A stretch of DNA of 64,000 bases from Bosea sp. 29B (GCF_902506165.1 NZ_LR733817.1:124001-188000), one strand, 5' to 3'; positions 10,409 through 20,263 are shown, counted from the stretch's first letter. The notes: a model not told the origin generated them from the letters alone. Numbers and translations: made by a program.

Positions 10409-11638
10409 TCAGCCATTTGCTCCAGCAGCGGCCTCGCTCAACATCCGCAATTGCACGTCGCGTCCGGTGGGGCAGCCCGCCTCGATCCAGTTCTCCCGCG
10501 CCGCCTCGAGCACCTGCCCGACCTTCGGACCGGCACTGACACCGAGCCCCAGCACATCCCTGCCGGTCGGCAGGAAGGGCGGCGTCCGCGCCAGCTCCGC
10601 GATCAGCGCTTGAACATCGGCGGATCGGCCGTCCGTTCCCAGCAGCACCAGCGCTCCCGCGACCGCGTCGGCTCCGAGGTGGTGGGCCAGGCGACGCAGA
10701 TGCGCGACCTCCGGCAGAGCGCTCTCGCCCGACAGCGCCTCCAGCGCCGCGGCGATGCTCGAAACCCGCTCGAACTCTGCATTCGACAGCCGCAGCCGCT
10801 CGCGCAGCCTGAGCGCATCCTCGCTGACAGCAACCGCAAGCGCCGCCAGCCGGAAGGCCGGATAGACGCCCTCCCCCGGCTCATCGGCAATCGCAGCGAA
10901 GCGCGAGAGGCGGGGTACACCGCCGATCACCGGCATCAGCAGCCCGGCGCCTGCCATCGCCTGCAGGGTTTCCGCTGCACGCGGCGCAGCGAGCAACTTG
11001 CGAAGTTCCGTCCAGACCCGCTCGCGCGACAACCCTTCCAGGCCGGCACGGCCGGCGATGCAGGCATCGAGGGCGGCGGGGTCAGGCTCGCCGATGCCGT
11101 AGCGGGCATGGAAGCGGAAGAAACGCAGGATCCGCAGATAATCCTCGGCGATGCGTTGCCCTGCGGCGCCGATGAAACGGACCCGGCGCATGGCAAGATC
11201 GGCTAACCCGTCGGCGTAGTCGTGCAGCGCGCCCGCCGCATCGAGCCCGAGCGCGTTGATGGTGAAATCGCGCCTGAGCGCATCCTCGCGGAAATCGCGA
11301 CCGAAGGCGACGACGGCGTGGCGGCCATCGGTCTCGACATCGCGCCGTAATGTCGTGACCTCGAAAGGCGTGCCGTCGATCACGACGGTGACCGTGCCGT
11401 GCTCGACCCCGGTCGGCACCGCCTTGAAGCCGGCGGCACGCGCCCGCCGCATCGTCTCCTCCGGCAGGCAGGTCGTGGCGACGTCGATATCGGCGATGGG
11501 CTCGCCCAGCAGCGCATTGCGGACGGCGCCGCCGACGATGCGGGCCTCCTCCCCGTCCCGATTCAGCGCGGCGAGCAGCGCGACGATATCGGCAGCCGCG
11601 AGCAACCCGGATAGCCGTTCCCGCTCGATGCCAGTCAT
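10409..11638 (-). CDS. cca: CCA tRNA nucleotidyltransferase / polyA polymerase family
   Basis: Adds or repairs the 3' CCA end of tRNAs. The 409-residue product has the class II nucleotidyltransferase head (IVGGAVRNALLG, then the metal-binding aspartates in IADIDVATT), RRDFTINAL, and EDYLRILRFFRFHARYG, which are hallmarks of bacterial CCA enzymes. The ATG start overlaps the stop of the upstream small membrane protein by four bases, so they are translationally coupled. The gene converges on the GNAT gene. Confidence 0.93.
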   Translation of the reverse strand: MTGIERERLSGLLAAADIVALLAALNRDGEEARIVGGAVRNALLGEPIADIDVATTCLPEETMRRARAAGFKAVPTGVEHGTVTVVIDGTPFEVTTLRRDVETDGRHAVVAFGRDFREDALRRDFTINALGLDAAGALHDYADGLADLAMRRVRFIGAAGQRIAEDYLRILRFFRFHARYGIGEPDPAALDACIAGRAGLEGLSRERVWTELRKLLAAPRAAETLQAMAGAGLLMPVIGGVPRLSRFAAIADEPGEGVYPAFRLAALAVAVSEDALRLRERLRLSNAEFERVSSIAAALEALSGESALPEVAHLRRLAHHLGADAVAGALVLLGTDGRSADVQALIAELARTPPFLPTGRDVLGLGVSAGPKVGQVLEAARENWIEAGCPTGRDVQLRMLSEAAAGANG

Positions 11639-11907
11639 CGCTTCGGCCGGTCGTCGAACTCGCCGGGGACCAGTTTGCCGTTCTCGACATGCGGCGGCAC
11701 GAACGGCCCGGTATGCCGCGGCGCGACCAGGCCGGTATAGATGAAGGAGCCGATGCCGAGCATGAGCCCGACCACCGACAGCCAGAACAGATGGCGGCTC
11801 CAGTGCTCGACATCGAACGGATTGCGGCGCCGGATCACGAGATAGCCCGCGAACAGGCAGAACGGCAGGACGAAGAGCAGGAACTCCTCGATCAGCGAGC
11901 GCAGCAT
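11635..11907 (-). CDS. Small two-helix membrane protein (DUF6111-like)
   Basis: A 90-residue protein with two hydrophobic helices (about 7-25 and 40-62), a basic loop between them and a polar, proline-rich tail. It resembles the small DUF6111 family found beside cca and CoA pyrophosphatase genes in Hyphomicrobiales; that name is from memory. It sits between a Nudix gene and cca in one minus-strand run and overlaps cca by four bases. Function unknown. Confidence 0.8.
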   Translation of the reverse strand: MLRSLIEEFLLFVLPFCLFAGYLVIRRRNPFDVEHWSRHLFWLSVVGLMLGIGSFIYTGLVAPRHTGPFVPPHVENGKLVPGEFDDRPKR

Positions 11908-11931
11908 CGTGCCTGTCCAATCCGTCCAGTC

Positions 11932-12603
11932 TCAGCGTCCAGCCAGCCGCTCGTAGAGATTGCGGATCATGCCGGCCGTCGCTCCCCAGATATAGCGATC
12001 GCCATGCGGCATCGCATAGTAGGTGCGATAACGCCCGCGGAATTCACGGCCATGGCGCTGGTGATTGGCCGGATCGAGCAGGAAGGCGAGCGGCGTCTCG
12101 AAGGCCTCGTCGACCTCGTGCGGGTTGATCGTCAGCGCCAGCGGCGGCTCGACCAGCCCGACCACCGGCGTGACGCGATAGCCGGTGCCGGTGAGATAGG
12201 CGTCGAGATAGCCGACCGCCCTGACCTTTCCGGGAGACAGCCCGACCTCTTCTTCCGCCTCGCGCAGCGCCGCGACCAAGGGCGAACCGTCGGTCGCGTC
12301 GATGCGCCCGCCCGGAAAGGCGATCTGCGCCGAATGCTTGCGCAACGCTGCGGCGCGCTGGGTCAGGAGCACGGTCGGCTCGCCCGGATGCAGCACGATC
12401 GGGATCAGCACGGCCGCCTCGATCGCGCTGGCTTCGTCGGGCATGTCGATCGGCTCGGACTGGAGATCGTGATCGCCGCGCGGCCGCGCGATCAGGTCGC
12501 CATGGGCCGGCGGCTCAGGCCTCAGGGCGCGATGCAGCAGCGCTTCGAGATCGCCGCCGTTCCAGGACGCCGTCTCGGCGAGCCGCTTGGCAAGATGCTG
12601 CAT
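11932..12603 (-). CDS. CoA pyrophosphatase, Nudix family (NudL-like)
   Basis: Probably cleaves coenzyme A to 3',5'-ADP and phosphopantetheine. In this 223-residue protein the CoA-family motif LLTQRAAALRKHSAQIAFPGG runs straight into the Nudix box, whose REAEEEVGL core binds the metal. The first Nudix acidic residue is replaced by an Asp region (IDATDGS), which is common in this subgroup. It overlaps the DUF1285 gene by one base. Confidence 0.9.
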   Translation of the reverse strand: MQHLAKRLAETASWNGGDLEALLHRALRPEPPAHGDLIARPRGDHDLQSEPIDMPDEASAIEAAVLIPIVLHPGEPTVLLTQRAAALRKHSAQIAFPGGRIDATDGSPLVAALREAEEEVGLSPGKVRAVGYLDAYLTGTGYRVTPVVGLVEPPLALTINPHEVDEAFETPLAFLLDPANHQRHGREFRGRYRTYYAMPHGDRYIWGATAGMIRNLYERLAGR

Positions 12604-13214
12604 CAGAGTCCCTCGATCTCGCTGGCCAGCGCAACGACGTGGAAGGCGCCGCCGGCCGCGATGCCGAACTGCGCCTCTCTGTCACCATCCCTGATCTCGC
12701 CAAGCGCCAGGAGATCATAGGTCAGCGCCCGCGTGAGCCGGGCCCAGAGCCCGCGCCGGACATGCACATAGGGCTTCACACCCTCGTTCGCAGCCCTCTC
12801 GAAGCGCAAGATATTGTCAGGCCCGACGTTGACGAGGTCGTCCGTGCGGGTCCGGAAGGCGATGCTGCGCCGGTCGCCCTCGCCCTCCACCGCCATCTCG
12901 ACGGCCTGGAGCGGCGCATCCTCGACCCTGATCCCGACCTTCTCGACCGGGGTCACGAGAAAGTAATCGTCCGCTTCGCGCTTCAGCACCGAGGAGAACA
13001 GCCTGACCAGCGCCGGCCGGCCGATCGGCGTGCCCAAATAGAACCAGGTACCGTCCGCAGCGATGCGCATGTCGAGATCGCCGCAGAAGGGCGGATTCCA
13101 GCGCTCCACCGGCGGCAGCCCATGGGCAGGACCGGCGCCGAGCGCGCTCAGCAGGCGATTCATCGCGCCTGCGGGCTCGTTCGTCCCCTCACCTCGCGCT
13201 TTCGTCATCGGCAT
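12603..13214 (-). CDS. DUF1285 family protein
   Basis: A 203-residue soluble protein matching DUF1285: PPVERWNPPFCGDLDMRI, then GTWFYLGTPIGRPALVRLF, and the mid-domain LVTPVEKVGIRVEDAPL. No catalytic motif is known. It leads the minus-strand run DUF1285, CoA pyrophosphatase, small membrane protein, cca, which is a conserved arrangement in the order as I recall. The true start may be Met18 (13163), since the first 17 residues look unstructured. Confidence 0.87.
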   Translation of the reverse strand: MPMTKARGEGTNEPAGAMNRLLSALGAGPAHGLPPVERWNPPFCGDLDMRIAADGTWFYLGTPIGRPALVRLFSSVLKREADDYFLVTPVEKVGIRVEDAPLQAVEMAVEGEGDRRSIAFRTRTDDLVNVGPDNILRFERAANEGVKPYVHVRRGLWARLTRALTYDLLALGEIRDGDREAQFGIAAGGAFHVVALASEIEGL

Positions 13215-13369
13215 GCCGGTTGCATCGTTCTCTCGCCTTGAACTCTACATAATCGTGAAGCGGACTGTTGTGCACCGCCGCTCTCTGCCTCTTGAGCATG
13301 CTCCCTGCGAGGGTCAGAGTTCGGAATCGGACAGGAAGGCCCGCGAGCGCGAGGCTGAAGGAGATCGCA

Positions 13370-14386
13370 ATGGTGGCGCAAGCCCGTGATGCAAACGCCC
13401 CGATCAACCTCGACACCGGCATCGTCGAGGCGGCGGAGGCGGCCCTCGCCGCGATCGGCGCCGCCCGCACCGAGATCGGCCAGGTCATCTTCGGCCAGCA
13501 GAAGGTCGTCGACCTCTCGCTGATCACCCTGCTTGCCGGCGGCCACGGCCTGCTCGTCGGCGTGCCCGGCCTCGCCAAGACCAAGCTGGTCGAGGCGATG
13601 GGCACGGTGCTCGGCCTCTCGGCCCGCCGCGTCCAGTTCACGCCCGATCTGATGCCATCGGACATTCTCGGCTCCGAAGTGCTCGACGAGAGCGAGGGCG
13701 GCAAGCGCCATTTCCGCTTCATCAAGGGGCCCGTCTTCGCCCAGCTGCTGATGGCGGACGAAATCAACCGCGCCTCGCCGCGCACCCAGTCGGCCCTGCT
13801 GCAGGCGATGCAGGAGCACCACGTCACCGTCGCCGGCGAGCGCCATGACCTGCCGGCCCCCTTCCATGTGCTCGCCACCCAGAACCCGATCGAGCAGGAA
13901 GGCACCTATCCGCTGCCGGAAGCCCAGCTCGACCGTTTCCTGCTCGAGATCGATGTCGGCTATCCCGATCGCGAGGCCGAGCGCCGCATCCTGCTGGAGA
14001 CCACCGGCGCCGCCGAGCACAAGCCGGTGCAGGCGATGACGGCCGAGACGCTGATGTCGACGCAGCGCCTCGTGCGCCGCCTGCCGGTCGGCGAGGCCGT
14101 GGTCGACGCGATCCTCGACCTCGTCCGCTCGGCCCGGCCCGGCGACGGCGAGAAGGCGGTCACCGACAAGCTCGCCTGGGGCCCCGGCCCCCGCGCCAGC
14201 CAGGCGCTGACGCTCGCCTGCCGCGCCCGCGCCCTCGTCGAGGGCCGGCTCGCGCCCTCGATCGACGACGTCGCTGCGCTCGCCGCCCCCGTGCTGAAGC
14301 ACCGTATCGCCCTGACCTTCGCCGCCCGCGCCGATGGCGAGACCGTCGAAGCTGTTGTCGCCAAGCTGGTGGAGCGTCTGGGTTGA
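13370..14386 (+). CDS. MoxR-family AAA+ ATPase
   Basis: A 338-residue MoxR ATPase, thought to act as a chaperone that activates or assembles partner proteins. Walker A is GVPGLAKTK, Walker B LLMADEINRASPRTQ, sensor region LATQNPIEQEGTYPLPEAQLDRF, and the C-terminal lid follows. ATG 13370 is chosen because AAGGAG lies seven bases upstream. It heads a four-gene operon in which the next start follows ten bases after its stop. Confidence 0.95.
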   Translation: MVAQARDANAPINLDTGIVEAAEAALAAIGAARTEIGQVIFGQQKVVDLSLITLLAGGHGLLVGVPGLAKTKLVEAMGTVLGLSARRVQFTPDLMPSDILGSEVLDESEGGKRHFRFIKGPVFAQLLMADEINRASPRTQSALLQAMQEHHVTVAGERHDLPAPFHVLATQNPIEQEGTYPLPEAQLDRFLLEIDVGYPDREAERRILLETTGAAEHKPVQAMTAETLMSTQRLVRRLPVGEAVVDAILDLVRSARPGDGEKAVTDKLAWGPGPRASQALTLACRARALVEGRLAPSIDDVAALAAPVLKHRIALTFAARADGETVEAVVAKLVERLG

Positions 14387-14396
14387 GGGCATTCTG

Positions 14397-15314
14397 ATGC
14401 TGCGCACCCGCGTCCTCGGCCAATCCGAGCGCCAGCCGGGCCAGCCGGTCCTCAAGGCGTCGCTCGATCTCGCCGCCCGCCTGCCCCGGCTGGTGCTGGA
14501 GGCGCGGCGGGTCTCGGCCAGCGTGCACGGCATCCATGGCCGCCGGCGCTCCGGCCCCGGCGAGACCTTCTGGCAGTACCGGCCGCTGGTCACCGGCGAG
14601 GCCGCCTCGCGCATCGACTGGCGCCGCTCGGCCCGCGACGGCCATCTCTTCGTGCGTGAGCGCGAATGGGAGGCCTCGCACGCGATCTGGCTCTGGATCG
14701 ATCGTTCGCCCTCGATGGGCTTTTCCTCCTCCCTCGCTTTGGCGAGCAAGGTCGATCGCGCCCTGATCGCTGGCTTCGCGCTGGCGGAAGCGCTGGTCGA
14801 GGCCGGCGAGCGCGTCGGTCATCTCGGCCTGACCCGGCCGATGGCGTCGCGCCGCATCGTCGAATTGCTGGCGCAGGCGATCCTGGCCAACCGCCGCAAT
14901 GGCGAGGCCGACCTGCCACCGGAAGAGCCGCTGCCACGTCTCGCCGACGCCATCCTGATCACCGATGGTTTGACGCCGGCCGCGGCGCTGGCGAAGCGCA
15001 TCGCCACGCTGGCGAGCAGCGGCGCCAGGGGCCATATCCTGCTGATCGCCGACCCGATCGAGGAGACCTTCCCCTTCTCCGGGCAGGCCGAATTGTTCGA
15101 CCTGGAGGACGGCTTGTCGCTGCGGGTCGGCGATGCCGGCAAATGGGGCGAGGACTATCGCGAGCGGCTGCAGGCCCATCGCGACACCATCCGCGAAGCC
15201 TGCCGCCATGCCGGCTGGACGATGACCTTGCACCGGACCGACCGTCCGGCCAGCGAAGGCGTCCTGCGCATCGCCAGCCTGATCGCCGCCTCGCGCGGCG
15301 GCCCGGCAGGTTGA
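14397..15314 (+). CDS. DUF58 domain protein
   Basis: A 305-residue protein with the DUF58 core: SGPGETFWQYRPLVTGEAAS followed by RIDWRRSARDGHLFVREREWE. The following VWA-like part contains WLWIDRSPSM, a weak MIDAS-like site. DUF58 proteins regularly pair with MoxR ATPases, and the genes are ten bases apart here. A role in activating or folding an envelope protein complex is suggested by family context only. Confidence 0.92.
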   Translation: MLRTRVLGQSERQPGQPVLKASLDLAARLPRLVLEARRVSASVHGIHGRRRSGPGETFWQYRPLVTGEAASRIDWRRSARDGHLFVREREWEASHAIWLWIDRSPSMGFSSSLALASKVDRALIAGFALAEALVEAGERVGHLGLTRPMASRRIVELLAQAILANRRNGEADLPPEEPLPRLADAILITDGLTPAAALAKRIATLASSGARGHILLIADPIEETFPFSGQAELFDLEDGLSLRVGDAGKWGEDYRERLQAHRDTIREACRHAGWTMTLHRTDRPASEGVLRIASLIAASRGGPAG

Positions 15315-15328
15315 GGGGAGAACGGACG

Positions 15329-18157
15329 ATGCTCTCATCGCTGCCGATCGCCTTCTCCGCGCCGCTGGCCCTGATCGCGCTGGCCGTGCTGCCCGTGCTC
15401 TGGCTGATCCTGCGGGTGACGCCGCCGCGGCCCAAGCGCATCGACTTCCCGCCCCTGAAGATCGTGCGCGACCTGATTCCGCAGCGCGAGACGCCGGCGC
15501 ATACGCCCTGGTGGCTGCTTGCGCTGCGCATGGCCGTGGCGGCCCTGGCGATCCTTGCTGTCGCCGGCCCGGTCTGGAACCCGGTGCGCGACGCCGCCGC
15601 TTTGCGCGGCCCGCTGTTGCTGCTGGTCGACAACGGTTTTGGCGCCGCGACCGACTGGCTGGAGCGCCAGGCCATCGCCGAAAGCCGCATCATGGCCGCC
15701 GGACGCGAAGGCCGGCCCGTCGCGGTCGTCGGCCTTGCCGAAGCCCCCACCGAGATAGCTTTGGCCGAGCCGCAGGGCGCACTCGAACGCCTGCGCGCGC
15801 TCAGCCTTCAGCCGCATGCGCCAGATCGCAGCGCCCATCTCCAGCGGCTCGAAGCCTTCTGGCGCGCCCAGCCCCAGGCCGAGACGGTCTGGGTCGCCGA
15901 CGGGCTCGGCATCGGCGGCGGCGATACCGATTTCCTCGCCCGGCTGAAGCAGGAAGCGAGCGCCAGTCGCCTCTCGATCCATGCCGGCCCGGCCGACCAG
16001 CGTGCCCTCGCCGCGCCCGAGAACCTCGCCGGCGCATTGACCGTCAAGGTTCTGCGCCCGACGACGAATGCCGCAGCAAGCGGCCAGGTCCGCGCCCTCG
16101 ACTTGAAGGGCCTGCCGCTCGGCGACGCGCCCTTCGTCTTCGGCAGCAGCGAGCTTTCAACCACCGCGCGCCTGACCCTGCCGATCGAGGTCCGCAACGC
16201 CGTCTCGCGGCTGGAGATCGCCGGCGAGCGCAGCGCCGGCGCCGTCGCTCTGCTCGACGACCGTGCCAAGCGCCGCCGCGTCGGCATCGTCTCCGGCGCC
16301 ACCGCCGACACCGCCCAGCCGCTGCTCTCGCCGACCTATTACGTCTCGCGGGCGCTCTCGCCCTTCGCCGAGATCCGCGAACCCCGCGCCGGCTCGACCG
16401 ACCCGGTCGGCGAACTTCTCGCGCAGAACCTCTCGGTCCTGATCCTCGCCGATATCGGTGCGCTCGACGGCGACACCGCCGCCAAGGTCTCGGCCTTCGT
16501 CGAGCGCGGCGGTGTGCTGCTGCGGTTCGCCGGTGCGCGGCTTGCCGCCTCCTCGGACGAGCTGACGCCGGTGCGCCTGCGCCGTGGCGGCCGTACCCTC
16601 GGCAGCGGCCTGTCCTGGGAAGCGCCGCGCAAGCTCGCACCCTTCACCCGCGAGAGTCCCTTCTTCGGCTCGTCTTTGGCCGAGGATGTCCGTGTCACCC
16701 GCCAGATCCTGGCTGAGCCGGAGCCTGATCTTGCCCGCAAGACCTGGGCGGCGCTGGAGGACGGTACGCCGGTCGTCACCGGCGAACGCCGCGGCGACGG
16801 CGTGCTCGCCATGGTCCATGTCACCGCCGACACGACCTGGTCGAACCTGCCGCTTTCGGGCCTGTTCGTCGAAATGCTGCGCAAGGTCGTCGCCATGTCC
16901 GGCACCAGCACCGCCGAGAACCAAAGCGGCGAGATCAAGGTCGAGACCCTGTCGCCGACGCGCGTGCTCGACGGCCAGGGTGCCTTCCGCTCGCCTCCCG
17001 CGACCGCACAGCCGGTGGCCCGCAACTTCACCGGCCGCGCCACCCTCGCCCACCCGCCCGGCATCTATGGCCCGACCGACGGCGCCATGGCGGTCAACAC
17101 GCTCGCCCCGGCGGATACGCTGACGGCGCTCGACCTCGCCGCGCTGGGAGCGCCGATGCTGCCGATCGATCAGCCCGTCGCCCGCGACATCCGCCCGCAA
17201 CTCCTCGTGCTGGCGCTGCTCCTCCTCGTCGCCGACACGCTGGCGACGCTCTGGCTCGGAGGCCGGATGAACCTCGCCCGCTTCCGCCGTGCGGCCCCCG
17301 CGGCGCTGCTTCTCGCCGTCGCCCTAGCGGCCGTGCCCGCTCCGGACGCGGCACAGGCCCAGCAGCAGCCGGCTCCCCCTGCCCCGCCGGCCGAGCAGCG
17401 CCCGCCGGTGCCGCGCGATCTCGTCACCGCTGCCAGCGCGACCCGGCTCGCCTATGTCCTCACCGGCGACAAGGCGGTCGACGACATGTCCAAGGCCGGC
17501 ATGGCCGGGCTCAACATCGTGCTCGGCGCCCGTACCGCGCTGGAGCCGGGCGAAGCCGCCGGCGTCGACGTCACCCGCGACGAACTCGCGCTGTACCCGA
17601 TCCTCTATTGGCCGGTGATTGCCGGCCGTCCGATCCCCTCGGCCGAGACGCTGCGCAAGGTCGAAGCCTATATGAAGGGCGGCGGGCTGGTGATCTTCGA
17701 CACCCGCGACGCGCTGAATGTGAGGCCCGGCGGCGGCACCACGGCAGAGGGCGATCAGCTCCGCCGCATGCTGCAGACGCTCGACATTCCCGAGCTCGAG
17801 CCGATCCCGCGCGACCACGTCCTGACCAAGACCTTCTACATCCTCGACGGCTTCATCGGCCGCTATGACACCGGCACGACCTGGGTCGAGGTGCTGCCGC
17901 CCGCCAGCGAGGATGGCCGCCGCCCGGCTCGCGCCGGCGACAATGTCTCGCCGATCGTGATCACCTCGAACGACCTCGCAGCCGCCTGGGCCGTCGGGCG
18001 GCGCGGCGAGGCGCTCGTACCGATGTCCGGCTCCGATCCGCGCCAGCGCGAGATGGCGCTGCGCGCCGGCGTCAACCTTGTGATGTACGCGCTGACCGGC
18101 AACTACAAGGCCGATCAGGTCCATGTCCCGGCCCTGCTCGAACGCCTCGGTCAGTAG
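15329..18157 (+). CDS. Large membrane protein: BatA-like N terminus plus DUF4159
   Basis: A 942-residue protein. Residues 1-85 hold two membrane helices of the BatA/aerotolerance type (PLALIALAVLPVLWLILRV). A long periplasmic or cytosolic VWA/amidotransferase-like middle follows. Two more hydrophobic segments lie near 625-675, the second resembling a signal peptide (APAALLLAVALAAVPAP...AQA), and the C terminus (about 690-942) is DUF4159. The internal signal-like stretch suggests fusion of two once separate genes. It starts 14 bases after the DUF58 gene; AGGGGAG precedes it. Confidence 0.88.
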   Translation: MLSSLPIAFSAPLALIALAVLPVLWLILRVTPPRPKRIDFPPLKIVRDLIPQRETPAHTPWWLLALRMAVAALAILAVAGPVWNPVRDAAALRGPLLLLVDNGFGAATDWLERQAIAESRIMAAGREGRPVAVVGLAEAPTEIALAEPQGALERLRALSLQPHAPDRSAHLQRLEAFWRAQPQAETVWVADGLGIGGGDTDFLARLKQEASASRLSIHAGPADQRALAAPENLAGALTVKVLRPTTNAAASGQVRALDLKGLPLGDAPFVFGSSELSTTARLTLPIEVRNAVSRLEIAGERSAGAVALLDDRAKRRRVGIVSGATADTAQPLLSPTYYVSRALSPFAEIREPRAGSTDPVGELLAQNLSVLILADIGALDGDTAAKVSAFVERGGVLLRFAGARLAASSDELTPVRLRRGGRTLGSGLSWEAPRKLAPFTRESPFFGSSLAEDVRVTRQILAEPEPDLARKTWAALEDGTPVVTGERRGDGVLAMVHVTADTTWSNLPLSGLFVEMLRKVVAMSGTSTAENQSGEIKVETLSPTRVLDGQGAFRSPPATAQPVARNFTGRATLAHPPGIYGPTDGAMAVNTLAPADTLTALDLAALGAPMLPIDQPVARDIRPQLLVLALLLLVADTLATLWLGGRMNLARFRRAAPAALLLAVALAAVPAPDAAQAQQQPAPPAPPAEQRPPVPRDLVTAASATRLAYVLTGDKAVDDMSKAGMAGLNIVLGARTALEPGEAAGVDVTRDELALYPILYWPVIAGRPIPSAETLRKVEAYMKGGGLVIFDTRDALNVRPGGGTTAEGDQLRRMLQTLDIPELEPIPRDHVLTKTFYILDGFIGRYDTGTTWVEVLPPASEDGRRPARAGDNVSPIVITSNDLAAAWAVGRRGEALVPMSGSDPRQREMALRAGVNLVMYALTGNYKADQVHVPALLERLGQ

Positions 18158-18175
18158 CGAAGGAAATCCCGCCCG

Positions 18176-20263
18176 ATGTGGAGCCTGACCTTCGCCCCGC
18201 TTGTCCCGCTGCCGCTGCTGATCGGCCTTGCCGCTCTCGCCGCAGTCGCTGCCGGCATGGCGCTCGTGCTGGCGGGGCGCAGCGCGATCCTGCGGGCGCT
18301 CGCGCTCACCGTGCTCGCCATCGCCTTGGCCGACCCCTCGCTCGTCTTCGAGGACCGCGAGCCGGTCAAGGACGTCGTCGCCGTCGTCGTCGATAAATCA
18401 GCCTCGAACCGCCTCGCCGATCGCACCCAGCAGACGCAAGCCGCCCAGGCCGAGGTCGAGCGGCAATTGCGCGGCATCGCCGGTGTCGAGGCGCGCACGA
18501 TCGAAGTCACCGACCAGCAGGGCGCAGGCGACGGCACCCGCCTCTTCGAAGCGCTCGCCTCCGGCCTCGCCGACGTGCCGTCCGAGCGTGTCGCAGGCGC
18601 GATCGTTCTGAGCGATGGTCTAGCCCATGATGCGCCCGCCACCGCCGAGGCGCTCGGCCTGCGTGCCCCGCTTCATGTGCTCACCACTGGCCGCGAGCGC
18701 GAGATCGACCGGCGCATCGTGCTGGTCGATTCGCCGCGCTTCGGCATCGTCGGCAAGGAGCAGAACGTTCGCCTGCGCGTCGTCGAGAAAGGCGGGCCCG
18801 GCCGGGCCGCCATCACGGTGCGCCGCGATGGCGAGATCATCGCGCGGCGCGAGGCCATCACCGGCGAGATCGTCCAGGTCCCGGTCCGCATCGACCGCGG
18901 CGGCCCGAACGTCATCGAGATCGAGGCTGCCCCGCTCGACAACGAGCTGACGCTCGCCAACAACCGCGCGGTCATCACCATCGACGGCGTCCGAGACAAG
19001 CTGCGGGTGCTGCTGGTCTCCGGCGAGCCGCATCCGGGCGAGCGCACCTGGCGCAACCTGCTCAAGGCCGACGCCAATGTCGATCTCGTCCATTTCACCA
19101 TCCTGCGTCCGCCGGAGAAGCAGGACGGCACGCCGATCAACGAGCTCTCGCTGATCGCCTTCCCGACGCGCGAGCTGTTCCAGGTCAAGATCAAGGATTT
19201 CGACCTGATCATCTTCGACCGCTACGCCAACCAGTCGATCCTGCCGCTGGTCTATTTCGACAACATCGTCCGCTATGTCCGCGACGGCGGCGCGCTCCTG
19301 ATCGCGGCCGGGCCGGAATATTCCGGCGCCCAGTCGCTGGCGCGCACGCCGCTCGGCCAGATCCTGCCGGCGCAGCCCGATGGCAGCGTCTTCGACGAGG
19401 CCTATCGCGCAAGGGTCAGCGAGCCCGGCAAACGCCATCCGGTCACCCGCGATCTGCCGGGTTCCGAGGTCGAGCCGCCGCGCTGGGGCGAATGGCTACG
19501 CCTCGTCGGCGCCCGCGCCCGCTCGGGCTCGACCGTGATGACCGGACCGGGCGATCGCCCGCTACTACTGCTGGCGCGCGAGCAGAAGGGCCGCGTCGCG
19601 CTCTTCCTCTCCGACCATGCCTGGCTCTGGGCCCGCGGCTTCCGCGATGGCGGCCCGCATCTCGACCTGCTGCGCCGACTCGGACACTGGCTGATGAAGG
19701 AGCCGGACCTCGAGGAGGAGGCGCTACGCGCCAGCGCCCGTGGCCGCAACATCGAGATCGAGCGCCAGACCCTCGGAGATAATCCCGCGCCCGCGATCAT
19801 CACGGCGCCCGATGGTTCAACCCGCACCGTGCCCTTCGAAGCCGGCCGCCCCGGCCTCTTCGTCGCGCGCACCGCCATGAGCGAGTTCGGCCTGCACAAG
19901 ATCACCACCGAGAACCTGACCGCCTTCGCCAGCGTCGGTCCGGAAAACCCGCGCGAGCTGATGGAGGTGGTCAGCGACCCCGGCAAACTCCAGGCGCTGG
20001 CAGAGGCGACCGGCGGCTCCTCGCGCCGGATCGGGCAGGAGACCGGCTCGGGCGTCACCATCCCGCGCATCGTGCCGGTCCGCTCCGGCAGGCAGTTCGC
20101 CGGTGCCGACTGGATCGGCCTGCGCATCAGCGATTCCGGCATCGTCCGCGGCGTCTCGATCTCGCCGCTCTTCGTCGGGCTGATCGGCCTCGCCATCCTG
20201 TTCGGCGCGCTGGTCGCCGGCTGGATCGGCGAGAGCGGGCGGAGATTCAAGCGCGAGGCGTGA
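18176..20263 (+). CDS. Membrane protein with glutamine-amidotransferase-like domain
   Basis: A 695-residue protein with two N-terminal helices, a VWA-like part starting VVAVVVDKSASNRL, a large class I amidotransferase-like domain (LRVLLVSGEPHPGERTWRNLL... IIFDRYANQSILP... GGALLIAAGPEYSG) and a C-terminal helix. I see no Cys-His-Glu catalytic triad, so it is probably non-enzymatic. It ends the MoxR-DUF58-DUF4159 operon with an 18-base gap. The set is widespread in alphaproteobacteria but its job is not established. Confidence 0.87.
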   Translation: MWSLTFAPLVPLPLLIGLAALAAVAAGMALVLAGRSAILRALALTVLAIALADPSLVFEDREPVKDVVAVVVDKSASNRLADRTQQTQAAQAEVERQLRGIAGVEARTIEVTDQQGAGDGTRLFEALASGLADVPSERVAGAIVLSDGLAHDAPATAEALGLRAPLHVLTTGREREIDRRIVLVDSPRFGIVGKEQNVRLRVVEKGGPGRAAITVRRDGEIIARREAITGEIVQVPVRIDRGGPNVIEIEAAPLDNELTLANNRAVITIDGVRDKLRVLLVSGEPHPGERTWRNLLKADANVDLVHFTILRPPEKQDGTPINELSLIAFPTRELFQVKIKDFDLIIFDRYANQSILPLVYFDNIVRYVRDGGALLIAAGPEYSGAQSLARTPLGQILPAQPDGSVFDEAYRARVSEPGKRHPVTRDLPGSEVEPPRWGEWLRLVGARARSGSTVMTGPGDRPLLLLAREQKGRVALFLSDHAWLWARGFRDGGPHLDLLRRLGHWLMKEPDLEEEALRASARGRNIEIERQTLGDNPAPAIITAPDGSTRTVPFEAGRPGLFVARTAMSEFGLHKITTENLTAFASVGPENPRELMEVVSDPGKLQALAEATGGSSRRIGQETGSGVTIPRIVPVRSGRQFAGADWIGLRISDSGIVRGVSISPLFVGLIGLAILFGALVAGWIGESGRRFKREA

